39,664 bases of DNA, from contig JAIYAY010000031.1 in the NCBI GenBank assembly GCA_027488785.1, positions 1 through 39,664 of the forward strand. The letters are read 5' to 3'. Origin of the DNA: Sphingomonadales bacterium (GTDB lineage: Bacteria; Pseudomonadota; Alphaproteobacteria; Sphingomonadales; Sphingomonadaceae). The position numbers were made by a program, and so were the translations under genes. This document shows, piece after piece, positions 27,608-37,758 of this stretch (within the stretch, counting starts at the first letter, position 1; the number at the start of each line of letters is the position of its first letter). The notes beneath the pieces were generated by a model that saw only the letters and a program-made list of their open reading frames with translations, had not been told where the DNA came from and made no database searches.

Positions 27608-28792
27608 ATGTTTTTCTCATTCATGGAAGAGTTGCGGTCTGCGGGCATCTCGGCATCGCTGAAAGAGCATCTGGCGTTACTTGCCGCGTTGGACGCCGAT
27701 GTCATTGGCCAAAGCCCAGAAGAGTTCTACTATCTGGCACGCACCACTTTGGTAAAAGACGAAGCATTACTGGATCGTTTTGACCAAGTTTTTGGCAAAG
27801 TTTTCAAAGGCATATTTACTGAATATGGCCAAAACCCCGTTGATGTCCCCGCCGATTGGTTGAAAGCCATCGCCGAAAAATATCTCTCGCCCGAGGAAAT
27901 GGCGAAAATAGAAAAAATGGGCAGCTGGGACGAATTGATGGAGACGCTGAAGAAGCGACTCGAAGAACAAGAAAAGCGCCACCAGGGTGGCAACAAATGG
28001 ATCGGTACTGGCGGCACCTCGCCTTATGGCAATTCAGGCTATCACCCCGAAGGCGTGCGGATTGGCGGCGAATCCAGACATAAGCGTGCGGTCAAAGTAT
28101 GGGACAAACGGGAATTTCAGAATCTCGACAACACCAAAGAATTGGGTACGCGCAACATTAAAATCGCAATGCGCCGATTACGCCGATTCGCCCGCGATGG
28201 TGCAGTGGAAGAGCTAGATATAGACGGCACGATTAACGGCACGGCGCGCCAAGGCTGGCTCGACATCAAAATGCGTCCGGAACGCCGCAATGCCATTAAG
28301 GTGCTGCTGATGTTGGATGTTGGCGGATCGATGGATCCGTTCATCAAACTTTGCGAAGAATTATTCAGTGCTGCAACTAGCGAGTTCAAAAACTTAGAAT
28401 TTTTCTATTTTCACAACTGCCCATATGAAGGCGTGTGGAAAGACAATAAGCGTCGGTTTAGCGAACGTACGCCTATGTGGGACGTTCTCCACAAATTCCC
28501 GCACGACTATAAAGTGGTAATGGTCGGCGATGCCTCCATGAGCCCTTATGAGATTACCCATCCCGGCGGTTCGGTTGAACATTTCAACGAGGAAGCGGGC
28601 GCGGTATGGATGCACCGTATCACCAGCACTTATCCTGCGACCGTATGGCTAAACCCCGTACCCGAAAAACAATGGGGCTATTCGCAGTCGACGAAGATCA
28701 TCAAGGAACTGATGAACGATCGCATGTATCCACTGACGCTCGAAGGTCTGGATGACGCGATGCGCGAGCTAAGCCGTAAGCACGGACATTAA
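27608..28792 (+). CDS. CoxE-like VWA-domain protein
   Basis: This 394-residue protein has an all-helical N-terminal half (MEELRSAGISASLKEHLALL onwards), a charged Gly-rich middle (about 118-155) and a C-terminal von Willebrand factor A domain. The MIDAS metal site is DVGGS (237-241), the form usual in this CoxE/COG3825 group in place of DxSxS. VGDASMSPYEI near 302-312 supplies the later metal-site loop. With the MoxR ATPase it should form a chaperone pair acting on a still unknown client. It starts 79 bases after the MoxR gene. Its stop codon overlaps that of the convergent NamZ gene within TTAA at 28789-28792. Confidence 0.9.
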   Translation: MFFSFMEELRSAGISASLKEHLALLAALDADVIGQSPEEFYYLARTTLVKDEALLDRFDQVFGKVFKGIFTEYGQNPVDVPADWLKAIAEKYLSPEEMAKIEKMGSWDELMETLKKRLEEQEKRHQGGNKWIGTGGTSPYGNSGYHPEGVRIGGESRHKRAVKVWDKREFQNLDNTKELGTRNIKIAMRRLRRFARDGAVEELDIDGTINGTARQGWLDIKMRPERRNAIKVLLMLDVGGSMDPFIKLCEELFSAATSEFKNLEFFYFHNCPYEGVWKDNKRRFSERTPMWDVLHKFPHDYKVVMVGDASMSPYEITHPGGSVEHFNEEAGAVWMHRITSTYPATVWLNPVPEKQWGYSQSTKIIKELMNDRMYPLTLEGLDDAMRELSRKHGH

Positions 28793-29988
28793 TACAACAG
28801 GTGCTTAAGCCGTTCTTGTATCCAAGCCTGCTCATCGACTGACGTTAGCGCATCAAATTCCTCTGGCGTGCTGTCGGCGGCGTCAACCCATTCGCGCAAA
28901 GCCGGCCCGCCGTTGATGACGTCAATGGCGAGCTTACCGAATTCATATTCATACGGAAAATCGCGCCACAGATTATAATCCGGATACAGACGCCGGATGG
29001 CTTTGAATGCCAAAGTCTGCAACCGCCAGGGTTGGAAGGCCTGATGGTCGTAGCTCGTCCCTTCGGCATGGATATGCACGCCATGGCAAAGCTGATGCAC
29101 ATGTTTGTGGAATGTTGGTTCAAACCAGATTTCCCGCAGACTGCAGCCCTTAATCCATGAAGGCGCAAAGCTTTGCATTTCAGCGATAACGGCGCGCGCA
29201 TCTATATCCGGTGCGCCAAATATCTCGAGCGGACGCGTCGTGCCCCTACCCTCTGACAAGGTCGCGCCTTCCAGCAAAACGGTCCCCGCATAAGTCCGCG
29301 CCATATTGACATTCGCCGCATTGGGGCTTGGGTTAATCCAAAGCCGGTCCGCAGGCCAACCGAACCCTGGGGCAGCGTCCGGGGTATAGCCCTCCATCGC
29401 GATCACGTGATAATCCACATCAATCTTATAATGATCGATGAACCATTTGCCCATCTCGCCCAGCGTCAGACCATGCCGCATGGGCATCGGACCTGCCCCA
29501 ACAAAGCTTTCCCATCCAGAACGCAGCGTAAGCCCTTCTACAGGGCGTCCGGCGGGATTGGGACGGTCCAGAACCCAAACCGACTTGCCATGCGCAGCAG
29601 CGGCCTCCAGAATGTATAGCAGGGTCGTTATAAACGTATAAATGCGGCAACCCAGATCCTGCAGATCGATGAGGATGACATCAAAAGTCTCCATAGAGGC
29701 GGCGGTCGGGCGACGCACTTCGCCGTACAGGCTGAACACCGGGATATTGTGCGCAGGGTCCATGAAATCCGGCGATTCCATCATATTGTCCTGCTTATCG
29801 CCGCGCAGGCCGTGTTGCGGACCAAATGCGGCCGTCACATTAACGTCACTCAAAGCGGCAATTGCATCCAACGAATGGGTCAAGTCAGCGGTAACAGAGG
29901 CGGGATGCGCTAACAAAGCAACGCGTTTGCCTTTCAAGGGCGCACGCAGTTGAGGTTCTGCCAAAAGGCGATCAATTCCAAATTTCAT
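28789..29988 (-). CDS. DUF1343/NamZ-family exo-beta-N-acetylmuramidase
   Basis: NamZ proteins (glycoside hydrolase family 171) release MurNAc from the non-reducing end of peptidoglycan fragments. This 399-residue protein has the family marks HPASVTADLTHSLD, FGPQHGLRGDKQD (QHGLRG at 58-63), SLYGE (86-90), LIDLQDLGCRIYTF (106-119) and DRPNPAGRPVEG. Unlike secreted relatives it shows no signal peptide from the ATG at 29988, nor from the longer frame to 30024, so it should act in the cytoplasm. The start overlaps the stop of the DOMON-like gene in ATGA, so translation is coupled. Family assignment is firm; cytoplasmic recycling is inferred. Confidence 0.9.
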   Translation of the reverse strand: MKFGIDRLLAEPQLRAPLKGKRVALLAHPASVTADLTHSLDAIAALSDVNVTAAFGPQHGLRGDKQDNMMESPDFMDPAHNIPVFSLYGEVRRPTAASMETFDVILIDLQDLGCRIYTFITTLLYILEAAAAHGKSVWVLDRPNPAGRPVEGLTLRSGWESFVGAGPMPMRHGLTLGEMGKWFIDHYKIDVDYHVIAMEGYTPDAAPGFGWPADRLWINPSPNAANVNMARTYAGTVLLEGATLSEGRGTTRPLEIFGAPDIDARAVIAEMQSFAPSWIKGCSLREIWFEPTFHKHVHQLCHGVHIHAEGTSYDHQAFQPWRLQTLAFKAIRRLYPDYNLWRDFPYEYEFGKLAIDVINGGPALREWVDAADSTPEEFDALTSVDEQAWIQERLKHLLY

Positions 29989-30545
29989 GCCGCGCTTCGT
30001 GCCTCCAGTTGCACGGCAAAGCAATCCTTATGATGAAAATCTGGCTTACCCACGGGATGTGCCGCGGCCCAATAAGAGATATTTCCGCTTTTCGTGGCAA
30101 TAACTGCGCTTAACCCTGCGCGAAGATCACGTTCCCGCCAAGCATCGGGTAAGGCAATCGTCGCGATTAGGGTAAGCTCTTCGGCAAATTGCTCGACACT
30201 AATGGGGGGAACATGTGTTTCCAATTCAGACATGCCCGCACGATAGCCAGAGAAACGATATGCCGCCCATTGACCCGACGGCGAAAAATTATATTCCAAA
30301 TAATGCGCATCTTCGAAATCACCTATAAACAACTCAAAACAGGTGCTTTTCCATAATCCGTCAATCCGATCCGCTGTTACTGGCGATGCAATTTCCAGCG
30401 CATCCAGTGCGCCGACCATGCAATAACGCAGCGTAATTTCTCCACTCTGCCCGCGCGTAATTGAAACCTTGATTGCATCAACACCGCCCGAATCCGACTG
30501 CGCATGGCAAATCAACGGCACTTCGGTCATTGAAATATTGGCCAA
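29985..30545 (-). CDS. DOMON-like (CBM9-like) domain protein
   Basis: This 186-residue protein is a single predicted beta-sandwich of the DOMON/CBM9 type, with the recognisable [27 protein letters not shown] stretch and a later [27 protein letters not shown] domains bind haem or sugars. No signal peptide is present, so it is likely cytoplasmic. I chose a TTG start at 30545: GGAG (30557-30554) lies eight bases upstream, while the ATG at 30530 has no site. It is translationally coupled to the NamZ gene and divergent from tyrS, with only 32 bases between the starts. A role with NamZ in cell-wall sugar handling is inference. Confidence 0.82.
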   Translation of the reverse strand: MANISMTEVPLICHAQSDSGGVDAIKVSITRGQSGEITLRYCMVGALDALEIASPVTADRIDGLWKSTCFELFIGDFEDAHYLEYNFSPSGQWAAYRFSGYRAGMSELETHVPPISVEQFAEELTLIATIALPDAWRERDLRAGLSAVIATKSGNISYWAAAHPVGKPDFHHKDCFAVQLEARSAA

Positions 30546-30566
30546 TGTCGAAACTCCATGCTAGGC
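30538..30566 (+). promoter_or_regulatory. Candidate tyrS promoter giving a near-leaderless mRNA
   Basis: TTGGCC (30538-30543), a 17-base spacer and CTAGGC (30561-30566) would start transcription near 30573, about five bases before the tyrS ATG. No ribosome binding site is seen there. The -35 overlaps the TTG start codon region of the divergent DOMON-like gene. Confidence 0.4.
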
Positions 30567-30577
30567 GCGAACGCGCT

Positions 30578-31804
30578 ATGACTGCTTATAAATCCGATCT
30601 CCTCCGCCTGCTCGATGCACGTGGCTATATTCACCAGACAACCGACGCCCCTGCGCTGGACGCACTGGCATCCAAAGAGATTGTTCCTGGCTATATCGGT
30701 TTCGACGCAACTGCGCCATCGCTTCATGTCGGCAATCTTGTCTCGATCATGCTACTGCGGCGTTTGCAGCAAGCGGGCCACAAGCCAGTAGTGGTCATGG
30801 GCGGTGGAACGACCCGGATTGGTGACCCAACGGGCAAGGACGAAGTCCGCAAGATGCTGACCGACGACACGATTGAAACGAACATCAGCTCAATCCGTAC
30901 GGCATTCGAACAATTTCTAACATTTGGCGACGGCCCAACCGATGCCGTGATGGTCAACAACCATGATTGGTTGGGGAAATTGGGATATATTGAGTTGCTG
31001 CAGCAAGTTGGCACGCATTTCACCATAAACCGCATGCTGACATTCGATTCGGTGAAGTTACGCCTTGAGCGCGAACAGCCGATGACCTTCCTCGAATTCA
31101 ATTACATGATCTTGCAAGGCTATGACTTCCGTCATTTGAGCAAGACTATGGGCGTTCGTTTACAAATGGGTGGCTCCGACCAATGGGGCAACATCATTAA
31201 CGGCATGGAGCTTGCCCGCCGGATGGACGGCAGTGAAGTATTTGGCCTAACGACCCCGCTGATTACCAAGGCCGATGGCACAAAAATGGGCAAATCGGTT
31301 TCTGGCGCGATTTGGCTCAACCGCGAACAATTGCCTGACTATGATTATTGGCAATTCTGGCGGAATACGGATGATCGTGACGTCGGTCGTTTCCTGCGCT
31401 TGTTCACCGACATTCCGTTGGACGAAATTGCTCGACTTGAATCGCTCGGCGGTTCGGAAATCAATGTGGCGAAAATTGCCTTGGCCAACGCTGCGACCGA
31501 ACTGTGCCGTGGGGCAGACGCTGCGGCGCTAGCAGCCGAAACAGCGCGCAAAACATTCGAAGAAGGCGCATCCGGTGGAGACCTGCCCAGCGTTGACGCA
31601 TCGGGCGAGATTTCGGTTATCGATGCCTTGGTCGCATTAAATTTCGTCGCTTCAAAGAAAGAGGCACGCCGGATGATTCAAGGCGGCGGCGCGCGTGTCG
31701 ATGGTGACGCGGTGACCGACGAAGACGCGGTCATTGCAATGCAGGCAGGCCCAGTCAAAATCTCAGCGGGTAAGAAAAAACACGGGTTGATCAACTTCGT
31801 ATAA
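30578..31804 (+). CDS. tyrS: Tyrosyl-tRNA synthetase
   Basis: TyrS charges tRNA-Tyr. The 408-residue class I synthetase has the HIGH-type motif as HVGN (50-53), the tyrosine-binding [13 protein letters not shown] region, [10 protein letters not shown] (196-205) and the KMSKS loop as KMGKS (236-240). A C-terminal S4-like RNA-binding domain (about 345-408, [15 protein letters not shown]) ends it. The frame is open back to 30473, but the ATG at 30578 gives the standard N-terminus, and the extension would run through the divergent gene. It converges on recG with a 10-base gap. Confidence 0.97.
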   Translation: MTAYKSDLLRLLDARGYIHQTTDAPALDALASKEIVPGYIGFDATAPSLHVGNLVSIMLLRRLQQAGHKPVVVMGGGTTRIGDPTGKDEVRKMLTDDTIETNISSIRTAFEQFLTFGDGPTDAVMVNNHDWLGKLGYIELLQQVGTHFTINRMLTFDSVKLRLEREQPMTFLEFNYMILQGYDFRHLSKTMGVRLQMGGSDQWGNIINGMELARRMDGSEVFGLTTPLITKADGTKMGKSVSGAIWLNREQLPDYDYWQFWRNTDDRDVGRFLRLFTDIPLDEIARLESLGGSEINVAKIALANAATELCRGADAAALAAETARKTFEEGASGGDLPSVDASGEISVIDALVALNFVASKKEARRMIQGGGARVDGDAVTDEDAVIAMQAGPVKISAGKKKHGLINFV

Positions 31805-31814
31805 GCCTCGGCGT

Positions 31815-33875
31815 CTATCCGCCGCGCAACGTCGCTACACCTGCGTCTCTTTCAAATAAATATAGCGCTACCCGCGCTGCCTGGCCACGTGGACCATCAA
31901 GCCCGCCATCACGATCAAGCAACAACCGCGCATCATCTGCGGCAACGCCGATCAGCGCGCGGACCTGTTCGGGCGTCGCGACGCGAAACGGGTTTTCGCC
32001 CGACTGCCTTGTGCCCAGCAATTCACCCGCGCCGCGCAATTTTAAGTCCTCTTCGGCAATGCGGAAGCCATCGTTAGTTTCTCGCATCAAGGCCAGCCGA
32101 GCCCGTGCAGTTTCACCAACATGTGTGCTCCGCACAAGGATGCAGACCGATTTTTCGGACCCACGGCCAACCCGCCCGCGCAATTGGTGAAGCTGGGCAA
32201 GGCCAAAGCGGTCTGCGGCCTCAATCACCATGAGGCTAGCGTTCGGCACATCAACGCCGACTTCGATTACCGTTGTAGCAACCAACAAGCGGGTTTCTCC
32301 CGCCACGAAACGCTCCATGACCGCGTCTTTTTCCGGTCCGCGCATCCGTCCGTGCACCAACGCAACCTGATCACCAAAGCGCAAGCGAAGCTGTTCAGCG
32401 CGTTGTTCGGCGGCAGCGAGGTCGCTCTTGTCGCTTTCCTCCACCAATGGGCACACCCAAAATGCTTGTTTTCCAGCCGCGAGATGCCGCGCGACGCCAT
32501 CGACCAACTCCGCCAAACGGTCTTGCGACATCACGCGGGTTTCAACCGGCGTTCGACCTGGAGGAAGCTCGTCGAGGATCGAGCTATCCATTTCGCCATA
32601 AGCCGCGAGCGCCAGGCTGCGCGGTATCGGGGTTGCGGTCATGACCAACAAATGCGGTACACCCCTGCCCTTGCGGGACAGCATCAGACGCTGCGACACG
32701 CCGAAACGGTGCTGCTCATCAATCACAGCAACCGCCAGCGCCTTATAGGTTACAGCCTCTTGAAATATCGCATGGGTGCCGACCAGGATGTGAATCGATC
32801 CATCGGCAAGCCCCATCAGAGTGGCTTCCCGCAAACTCCCTTTTTCGCGGCCCGTAAGAATGGCGATATTGATGGGCAGACCAGAGAGTATTTTTTGCAA
32901 GCTGGCATAATGTTGCCGCGCCAAAATCTCTGTCGGTGCGAGCATCGCCGACTGCATCCCTGCCTCAACACCGCGCAAAAGCGCCATCAGCGCGACCATT
33001 GTCTTACCAGCGCCGACATCACCTTGCAGCAAGCGGAGCATCGGGCGCGACTGCGCAAGATCGCCCTCTATCTCGGTTATGGCGCGCTGCTGCGCGCCGG
33101 TGAGCGGAAAGGGCAATGCCAGCTTTGACACCAAAGAACCGTCGCCATGTATCGGCACAGCCGCGCGTTTGTCCATCGCCGCGCGGATTAAACGCATGGC
33201 CAGTTGGTTGCTGAATAGCTCATCATAAGCCAGCCGATTCCGCGCGTCTTCGTCATCCTTCCTGTGCAGTAGGTTGATAGACTTGGACCAACTTGACCAT
33301 CCCCGACTGGATATCAAAGTCGGTTCAATCCACTCCGCCAAATCCGGCACATCTTGCAACGATGTTGCCACCAATTGGCCCATACGCTTGTTTGTTAGGC
33401 CGTCAGACAAGGGATAAATCGGTTCGGCAAGGCCCGGTGCAGCGTCGGTGCCGACGGGTACAATATGGTCAGGGTGCACCATTTGGAGTTCGTCCCCATA
33501 ACGGTCCAATTTACCCGAAATGATGCGTGTTTCACCAATAGGAAGCTGCTTTCGCGCCCAACCGCCATTCCGACCAAAAAATGTCAGCGTGATGTAATTG
33601 CCATCCAAATCTGAAGCGAAGATCCGCAACGGCGCGCGCGGGTTGCTGCCGCCGCGATGATCCATGACGGTGACGGTAAGGATGATGTTTTGCCCCACAT
33701 CGGCGATATCCAAACGCGACACAGTCTTACGATAGGTCCAACTGTTCGGAAAATGGTACAGAACATCCTTCACCCGCTCCAGCCCAAGCCGCTCCAACGG
33801 CTTAGCAAGGCCGGGACCAACACCCTTCAGGGCGCGTATGTCTGTAAATAACGGATTGAGTATATCGGGGCGCAT
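31815..33875 (-). CDS. recG: ATP-dependent DNA helicase RecG
   Basis: RecG reverses stalled replication forks and branch-migrates Holliday junctions. The 686-residue protein has the N-terminal wedge/OB domain (about 10-145), Walker A GDVGAGKT (285-292), the motif II box VIDEQHRFG, motif III MTATPIPRSLAL, and helicase motifs V-VI ([23 protein letters not shown]). The C-terminal TRG region follows (GAGELLGTRQSGE). It is divergent from sdhE-mfd across 57 bases, a common alphaproteobacterial arrangement. Confidence 0.97.
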   Translation of the reverse strand: MRPDILNPLFTDIRALKGVGPGLAKPLERLGLERVKDVLYHFPNSWTYRKTVSRLDIADVGQNIILTVTVMDHRGGSNPRAPLRIFASDLDGNYITLTFFGRNGGWARKQLPIGETRIISGKLDRYGDELQMVHPDHIVPVGTDAAPGLAEPIYPLSDGLTNKRMGQLVATSLQDVPDLAEWIEPTLISSRGWSSWSKSINLLHRKDDEDARNRLAYDELFSNQLAMRLIRAAMDKRAAVPIHGDGSLVSKLALPFPLTGAQQRAITEIEGDLAQSRPMLRLLQGDVGAGKTMVALMALLRGVEAGMQSAMLAPTEILARQHYASLQKILSGLPINIAILTGREKGSLREATLMGLADGSIHILVGTHAIFQEAVTYKALAVAVIDEQHRFGVSQRLMLSRKGRGVPHLLVMTATPIPRSLALAAYGEMDSSILDELPPGRTPVETRVMSQDRLAELVDGVARHLAAGKQAFWVCPLVEESDKSDLAAAEQRAEQLRLRFGDQVALVHGRMRGPEKDAVMERFVAGETRLLVATTVIEVGVDVPNASLMVIEAADRFGLAQLHQLRGRVGRGSEKSVCILVRSTHVGETARARLALMRETNDGFRIAEEDLKLRGAGELLGTRQSGENPFRVATPEQVRALIGVAADDARLLLDRDGGLDGPRGQAARVALYLFERDAGVATLRGG

Positions 33876-33932
33876 GACTAGGGCCGCTTATAACCCGATA
33901 ATCATAATCCACCAGAAGCTAAAGGACGCGCA

Positions 33933-34217
33933 ATGGACGCTGACCCCTATCGTCGCAAACTGCATTATCGCGCGCACCACCGTGGCACGCGTGAGGCCGA
34001 CGCTATGGTCGGCGGATTTTTCGATCATTGCTCTGCGCAATGGGGCGAAGCCGAATATGCGTGGTTTGAACGGCTGCTCGATGAACAGGATGTCGACATC
34101 ATGGCATGGGCCCTCGGCACAGCAGAGCCCGACCCGGCCTTTGTTGGGCCGTTGATGGACCAGATGATGAAACTGGATTTCATTGTGCTTCCTGAAGGGC
34201 TTAGCACGCATAAGTGA
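33933..34217 (+). CDS. sdhE: Succinate dehydrogenase assembly factor 2 (SdhE)
   Basis: SdhE assists covalent attachment of FAD to SdhA of succinate dehydrogenase. This 94-residue all-helical protein carries the signature RGxxE as Arg17-Gly18-Thr-Arg-Glu21, followed by FFDHCSAQWGEAEYAWFERLLDEQDVDIMAW. AAGGA lies about six bases before the ATG. The stop overlaps the mfd start by one base (TGATG). Confidence 0.94.
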   Translation: MDADPYRRKLHYRAHHRGTREADAMVGGFFDHCSAQWGEAEYAWFERLLDEQDVDIMAWALGTAEPDPAFVGPLMDQMMKLDFIVLPEGLSTHK

Positions 34218-37200
34218 TGATTGACCTGCAGCGCATCATAAACAGCCGTCAAGCGCTAACGCTTGCGTCGGTGCCAAACGGCTTTACGCCTTTGTTGCTG
34301 GCGGACCTGACGCGCGCGGCAAAGACACGCGCGCTCTACATTGCGCCCGATGAAGCAGCGATGCGCGCGATTGCCGATGCGGTGCCGTTTTTTGCACCTG
34401 AAATTGAAATTCTTATTCTGCCCGGTTGGGATTGCTTGCCTTATGACCGCGCCTCGCCCTCAGTCGCCGTCACCTCGCAGCGTATGTCGACACTGCAGGC
34501 GCTGCAGCAGCCATCCAAAAAGAAACAGCTTGTGGTCACGACCATCGGCGCAGTTATTCAGAAATATGTAACGCCGTTCCGTATCCGCCAGACGGGCGAG
34601 CGATTAGCCGCTGGCCGTGAGATCAGCCGCGAACGGCTTGCGTCCTTACTACAATCCAACGGCTATTTCCGCGTGGACACCGTCGCCGATGCAGGCGAAT
34701 TCGCCATACGCGGCAGCATTGTCGACTTGTTTCCCGCCGGTAGCGAAGTTGGTCTGCGTCTCGATTTCTTTGGCGATGAAATTGAAAGCATCCGCCGATT
34801 TAATCCGTCGGATCAGCGCAGCATTGACCAAGTCGAGCATTTCGACATCTTACCCGCTGTCGAAGCCTTAATGGATGAAGAAGCGATTAAACGCTTTCGT
34901 GTGGGCTATCGCGAGCGATTTGGCGTCACCGCAACGGGTGACCCATTATATCAAGCCGTATCCGAAGGCCGCAGGCTGTCGGGCATGGACCATTGGTTGC
35001 CTTTGTTCGAAGAGCGGATGGCGACGATATTCGACCATGTCGGCCCGGAGGCTCTGATTATCCGAGACAGCGGGGCGATTGCAGCGGGGCAGTCACGGCT
35101 CGACTCCATCACCGACTATCACGAAAACCGTGTGAAGGCACAGGCGGCGGAGCCGGGAAGCTACCGTCCGCTGCCGCCGGAAATGCTGTATTTGAACGGC
35201 GATGCGCTTGAGCAGTTATTTGCCGATAACGCCGCGCATCTGGTTACGCCTTTCGCGCAGCCAGATTCTGCCAACATCATCGACTTCGGCATTGGTGCCG
35301 CACGCGACTTTGCGCCGGAACGGGCGCAAAAGGCCAATGTGTATGAGGCGGTCGCCGCGTACCTTAAATCGCTACATGCCGCCAAAACCAAGACAGTCAT
35401 TGCCAGCTACTCCGCTGGCGCGCGCGAACGCCTGAAAAGCCTGCTGGCGGACCATAACGCACCAACGATTGTCGCAGTCGACAGTTGGCAGCAAGCCTTG
35501 GGCGTCGCGGCTGGCCAAACCGCAATTGTCGTCCTTCCCTTGGATCATGGCTATACCACGCCCGATCTTGTGGTGTTGAGCGAACAGGATATGCTTGGCG
35601 ACCGCTTGGTACGGCGTCAAAAGCGGCGCAAGTCCGCAGACGCTTTCCTAGCCGAATTGGCCGCGCTGACACCGGGCGATCTCGTGGTACATCAAGACCA
35701 TGGTATCGGACGCTATGACGGCCTGATTTCCATCCCCGTTGGCAACAGCCCGCATGACTGCGTCGCCCTTACTTATTCGGGCGGCGACAAATTATATGTC
35801 CCGGTTGAAAATATAGATGTTCTGTCGCGTTATGGTTCTGACAGTGAAAATGTCGCGCTCGACAAATTGGGCGGCGAGGCATGGCAGCGGCGCAAATCAA
35901 AACTGAAAGAACGCATCCGTGCCATTGCCGGCGAATTGCTCAAGACCGCCGCAGAACGCGCCTTGCGTCCGGGTTCGGTTATTGAGGTGGATGGCCCGGC
36001 TTATGCAAGCTTCGTCGACCGCTTTCCGTATGAGGAAACCGAAGATCAGCTACGCGTAATAGAAGAAGTGCTACAAGACCTATCGGCGGGCAAGCCTATG
36101 GACCGTCTGGTGTGCGGTGATGTTGGCTTTGGTAAAACCGAGGTTGCGATGCGCGCCGCTTTTGCCGCCGCTATGGCCGGACTTCAGGTTGCAGTGATTG
36201 CGCCCACCACATTATTGGCGCGACAGCATTATGCGAACTTCGCCGAACGTTTCCGTGATTTGCCATTAAGGCTGGGTCGCCTGTCGCGGCTTGTGCCTGC
36301 TGCAGAAGCCACGCAAACGCGTGAAGGCCTTGCCGATGGCACCGTGGACATTGTGATTGGGACGCACGCCGTGCTGGCCAAGTCACTGCAGTTTAAGCGC
36401 CTTGGTCTCGTCATTGTCGATGAAGAACAACGCTTTGGCGTTAATCACAAGGAGCAGTTGAAGGCACTGAAGTCAGATGTGCATATGCTCACGCTCACCG
36501 CAACGCCCATCCCACGCACATTGCAGATGGCGATGTCTGGCTTGCGTGAGCTGTCGGTCATCCAAACCCCGCCGGTCGACCGTTTGGCCGTGCGCACCTA
36601 TGTCATGCCCTGGGATCCAGTGGTGCTGCGCGAAGCGTTGTTGCGCGAACATTATCGCGGCGGGCAAAGCTTCTTCGTTGTGCCGCGCATCACCGATTTG
36701 ACGGAGATTGAAGAATTTCTGCGCACCGAAATACCCGAAATAAAATATGTCACCGCGCATGGGCAAATGTCGCCCACCCAAGTCGAGGAACGGATGAGCG
36801 CTTTCTATGAAAAGCGGTATGACGTTCTGCTTTCAACGACCATTGTCGAAAGCGGCCTCGACATTCCCAGCGCCAATACCTTGATCATTCACCGCGCCGA
36901 CCGTTTCGGCCTTGCGCAATTATATCAGCTTCGCGGCCGTGTGGGGCGCTCCAAAACGCGCGCTTATGCGTATCTGACGCATGAACCGAACCGTGTGCTC
37001 ACCGAGACAGCGGAGAAGCGCCTGAAGGTACTTGGCGACCTCGATAGCTTGGGCGCAGGTTTCCAGCTTGCAAGCCATGACCTCGACATTCGCGGCGCCG
37101 GCAATTTGGTGGGTGATGAACAATCGGGCCATATCAAAGAAGTTGGCTTTGAGCTTTATCAATCCATGCTTGAAGAAGCGATCTTGGAGGCCCGCGCGGG

Positions 37201-37687
37201 CGCGCATGGTCTGGCCAAGCCACGCGGCAGCTTCTCGCCGCAAATCACCATTGACGCGCCCATTCTCATACCAGACGATTATGTCCCCGACCTGTCGGTG
37301 CGCATGGCGCTGTATCGCCGCCTGAACGATCTCGAAGAGGGTCAGGACATCGAAGGCTTCGCTGCGGAAATGACGGACCGCTTTGGCCCGATCCCTGAAC
37401 CCACGCAAAATCTGCTCAAACTTATCCAGATCAAACAAAACGCACTTATCGCACAAGTCGCCAAGATTGAGGTTGGCGCCCGCGGGACATTGGTCAGCTT
37501 CCATCAGGATACGCCGCCCAATGTCGCGGGCTTGCTTGCTTATGTCGACAAGCTTGGCCAAACGGCGAAGTTGCGTCCCGATAGCAAGCTGGTGATCAAC
37601 CGAGCCTGGGGCGACCCTGCGGCACGGCTAAACGGATGCTTGCAACTGTCGCGTGGCCTTGCCAATCTGGCGCGCAAATCGAATTAG
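34217..37687 (+). CDS. mfd: Transcription-repair coupling factor Mfd
   Basis: Mfd removes RNA polymerase stalled at DNA damage and recruits UvrA. The 1156-residue protein has an N-terminal UvrB-like module, including [17 protein letters not shown]. The CarD-like polymerase-interacting domain starts near 480 ([16 protein letters not shown]). The RecG-like translocase has Walker A GDVGFGKT (634-641), [10 protein letters not shown] and [13 protein letters not shown], and the TRG motif and C-terminal D7 domain follow. I chose the ATG at 34217, which overlaps the sdhE stop by one base; a GTG at 34214 would add one residue. Confidence 0.97.
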   Translation: MIDLQRIINSRQALTLASVPNGFTPLLLADLTRAAKTRALYIAPDEAAMRAIADAVPFFAPEIEILILPGWDCLPYDRASPSVAVTSQRMSTLQALQQPSKKKQLVVTTIGAVIQKYVTPFRIRQTGERLAAGREISRERLASLLQSNGYFRVDTVADAGEFAIRGSIVDLFPAGSEVGLRLDFFGDEIESIRRFNPSDQRSIDQVEHFDILPAVEALMDEEAIKRFRVGYRERFGVTATGDPLYQAVSEGRRLSGMDHWLPLFEERMATIFDHVGPEALIIRDSGAIAAGQSRLDSITDYHENRVKAQAAEPGSYRPLPPEMLYLNGDALEQLFADNAAHLVTPFAQPDSANIIDFGIGAARDFAPERAQKANVYEAVAAYLKSLHAAKTKTVIASYSAGARERLKSLLADHNAPTIVAVDSWQQALGVAAGQTAIVVLPLDHGYTTPDLVVLSEQDMLGDRLVRRQKRRKSADAFLAELAALTPGDLVVHQDHGIGRYDGLISIPVGNSPHDCVALTYSGGDKLYVPVENIDVLSRYGSDSENVALDKLGGEAWQRRKSKLKERIRAIAGELLKTAAERALRPGSVIEVDGPAYASFVDRFPYEETEDQLRVIEEVLQDLSAGKPMDRLVCGDVGFGKTEVAMRAAFAAAMAGLQVAVIAPTTLLARQHYANFAERFRDLPLRLGRLSRLVPAAEATQTREGLADGTVDIVIGTHAVLAKSLQFKRLGLVIVDEEQRFGVNHKEQLKALKSDVHMLTLTATPIPRTLQMAMSGLRELSVIQTPPVDRLAVRTYVMPWDPVVLREALLREHYRGGQSFFVVPRITDLTEIEEFLRTEIPEIKYVTAHGQMSPTQVEERMSAFYEKRYDVLLSTTIVESGLDIPSANTLIIHRADRFGLAQLYQLRGRVGRSKTRAYAYLTHEPNRVLTETAEKRLKVLGDLDSLGAGFQLASHDLDIRGAGNLVGDEQSGHIKEVGFELYQSMLEEAILEARAGAHGLAKPRGSFSPQITIDAPILIPDDYVPDLSVRMALYRRLNDLEEGQDIEGFAAEMTDRFGPIPEPTQNLLKLIQIKQNALIAQVAKIEVGARGTLVSFHQDTPPNVAGLLAYVDKLGQTAKLRPDSKLVINRAWGDPAARLNGCLQLSRGLANLARKSN

Positions 37688-37758
37688 CCCCCACCCCCCG
37701 CCGTCGCTGCTGTTGGATAAAGCTTTCGTCCACGCACTTTTACGCTTACATCGCGAAA

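Noticed and set aside
32121-33128. 335-residue frame opposite recG
   Set aside because: It is fully antisense to conserved RecG helicase motifs and has a Cys/His/Arg-rich shadow composition.
36920-37561. 213-residue frame opposite mfd
   Set aside because: It is antisense to the conserved translocase and C-terminal part of Mfd, with no recognisable domain.
37688-37758. Molybdenum-cofactor riboswitch before moaA
   Set aside because: The gap is only 71 bases and shows no set of paired arms of the needed size.
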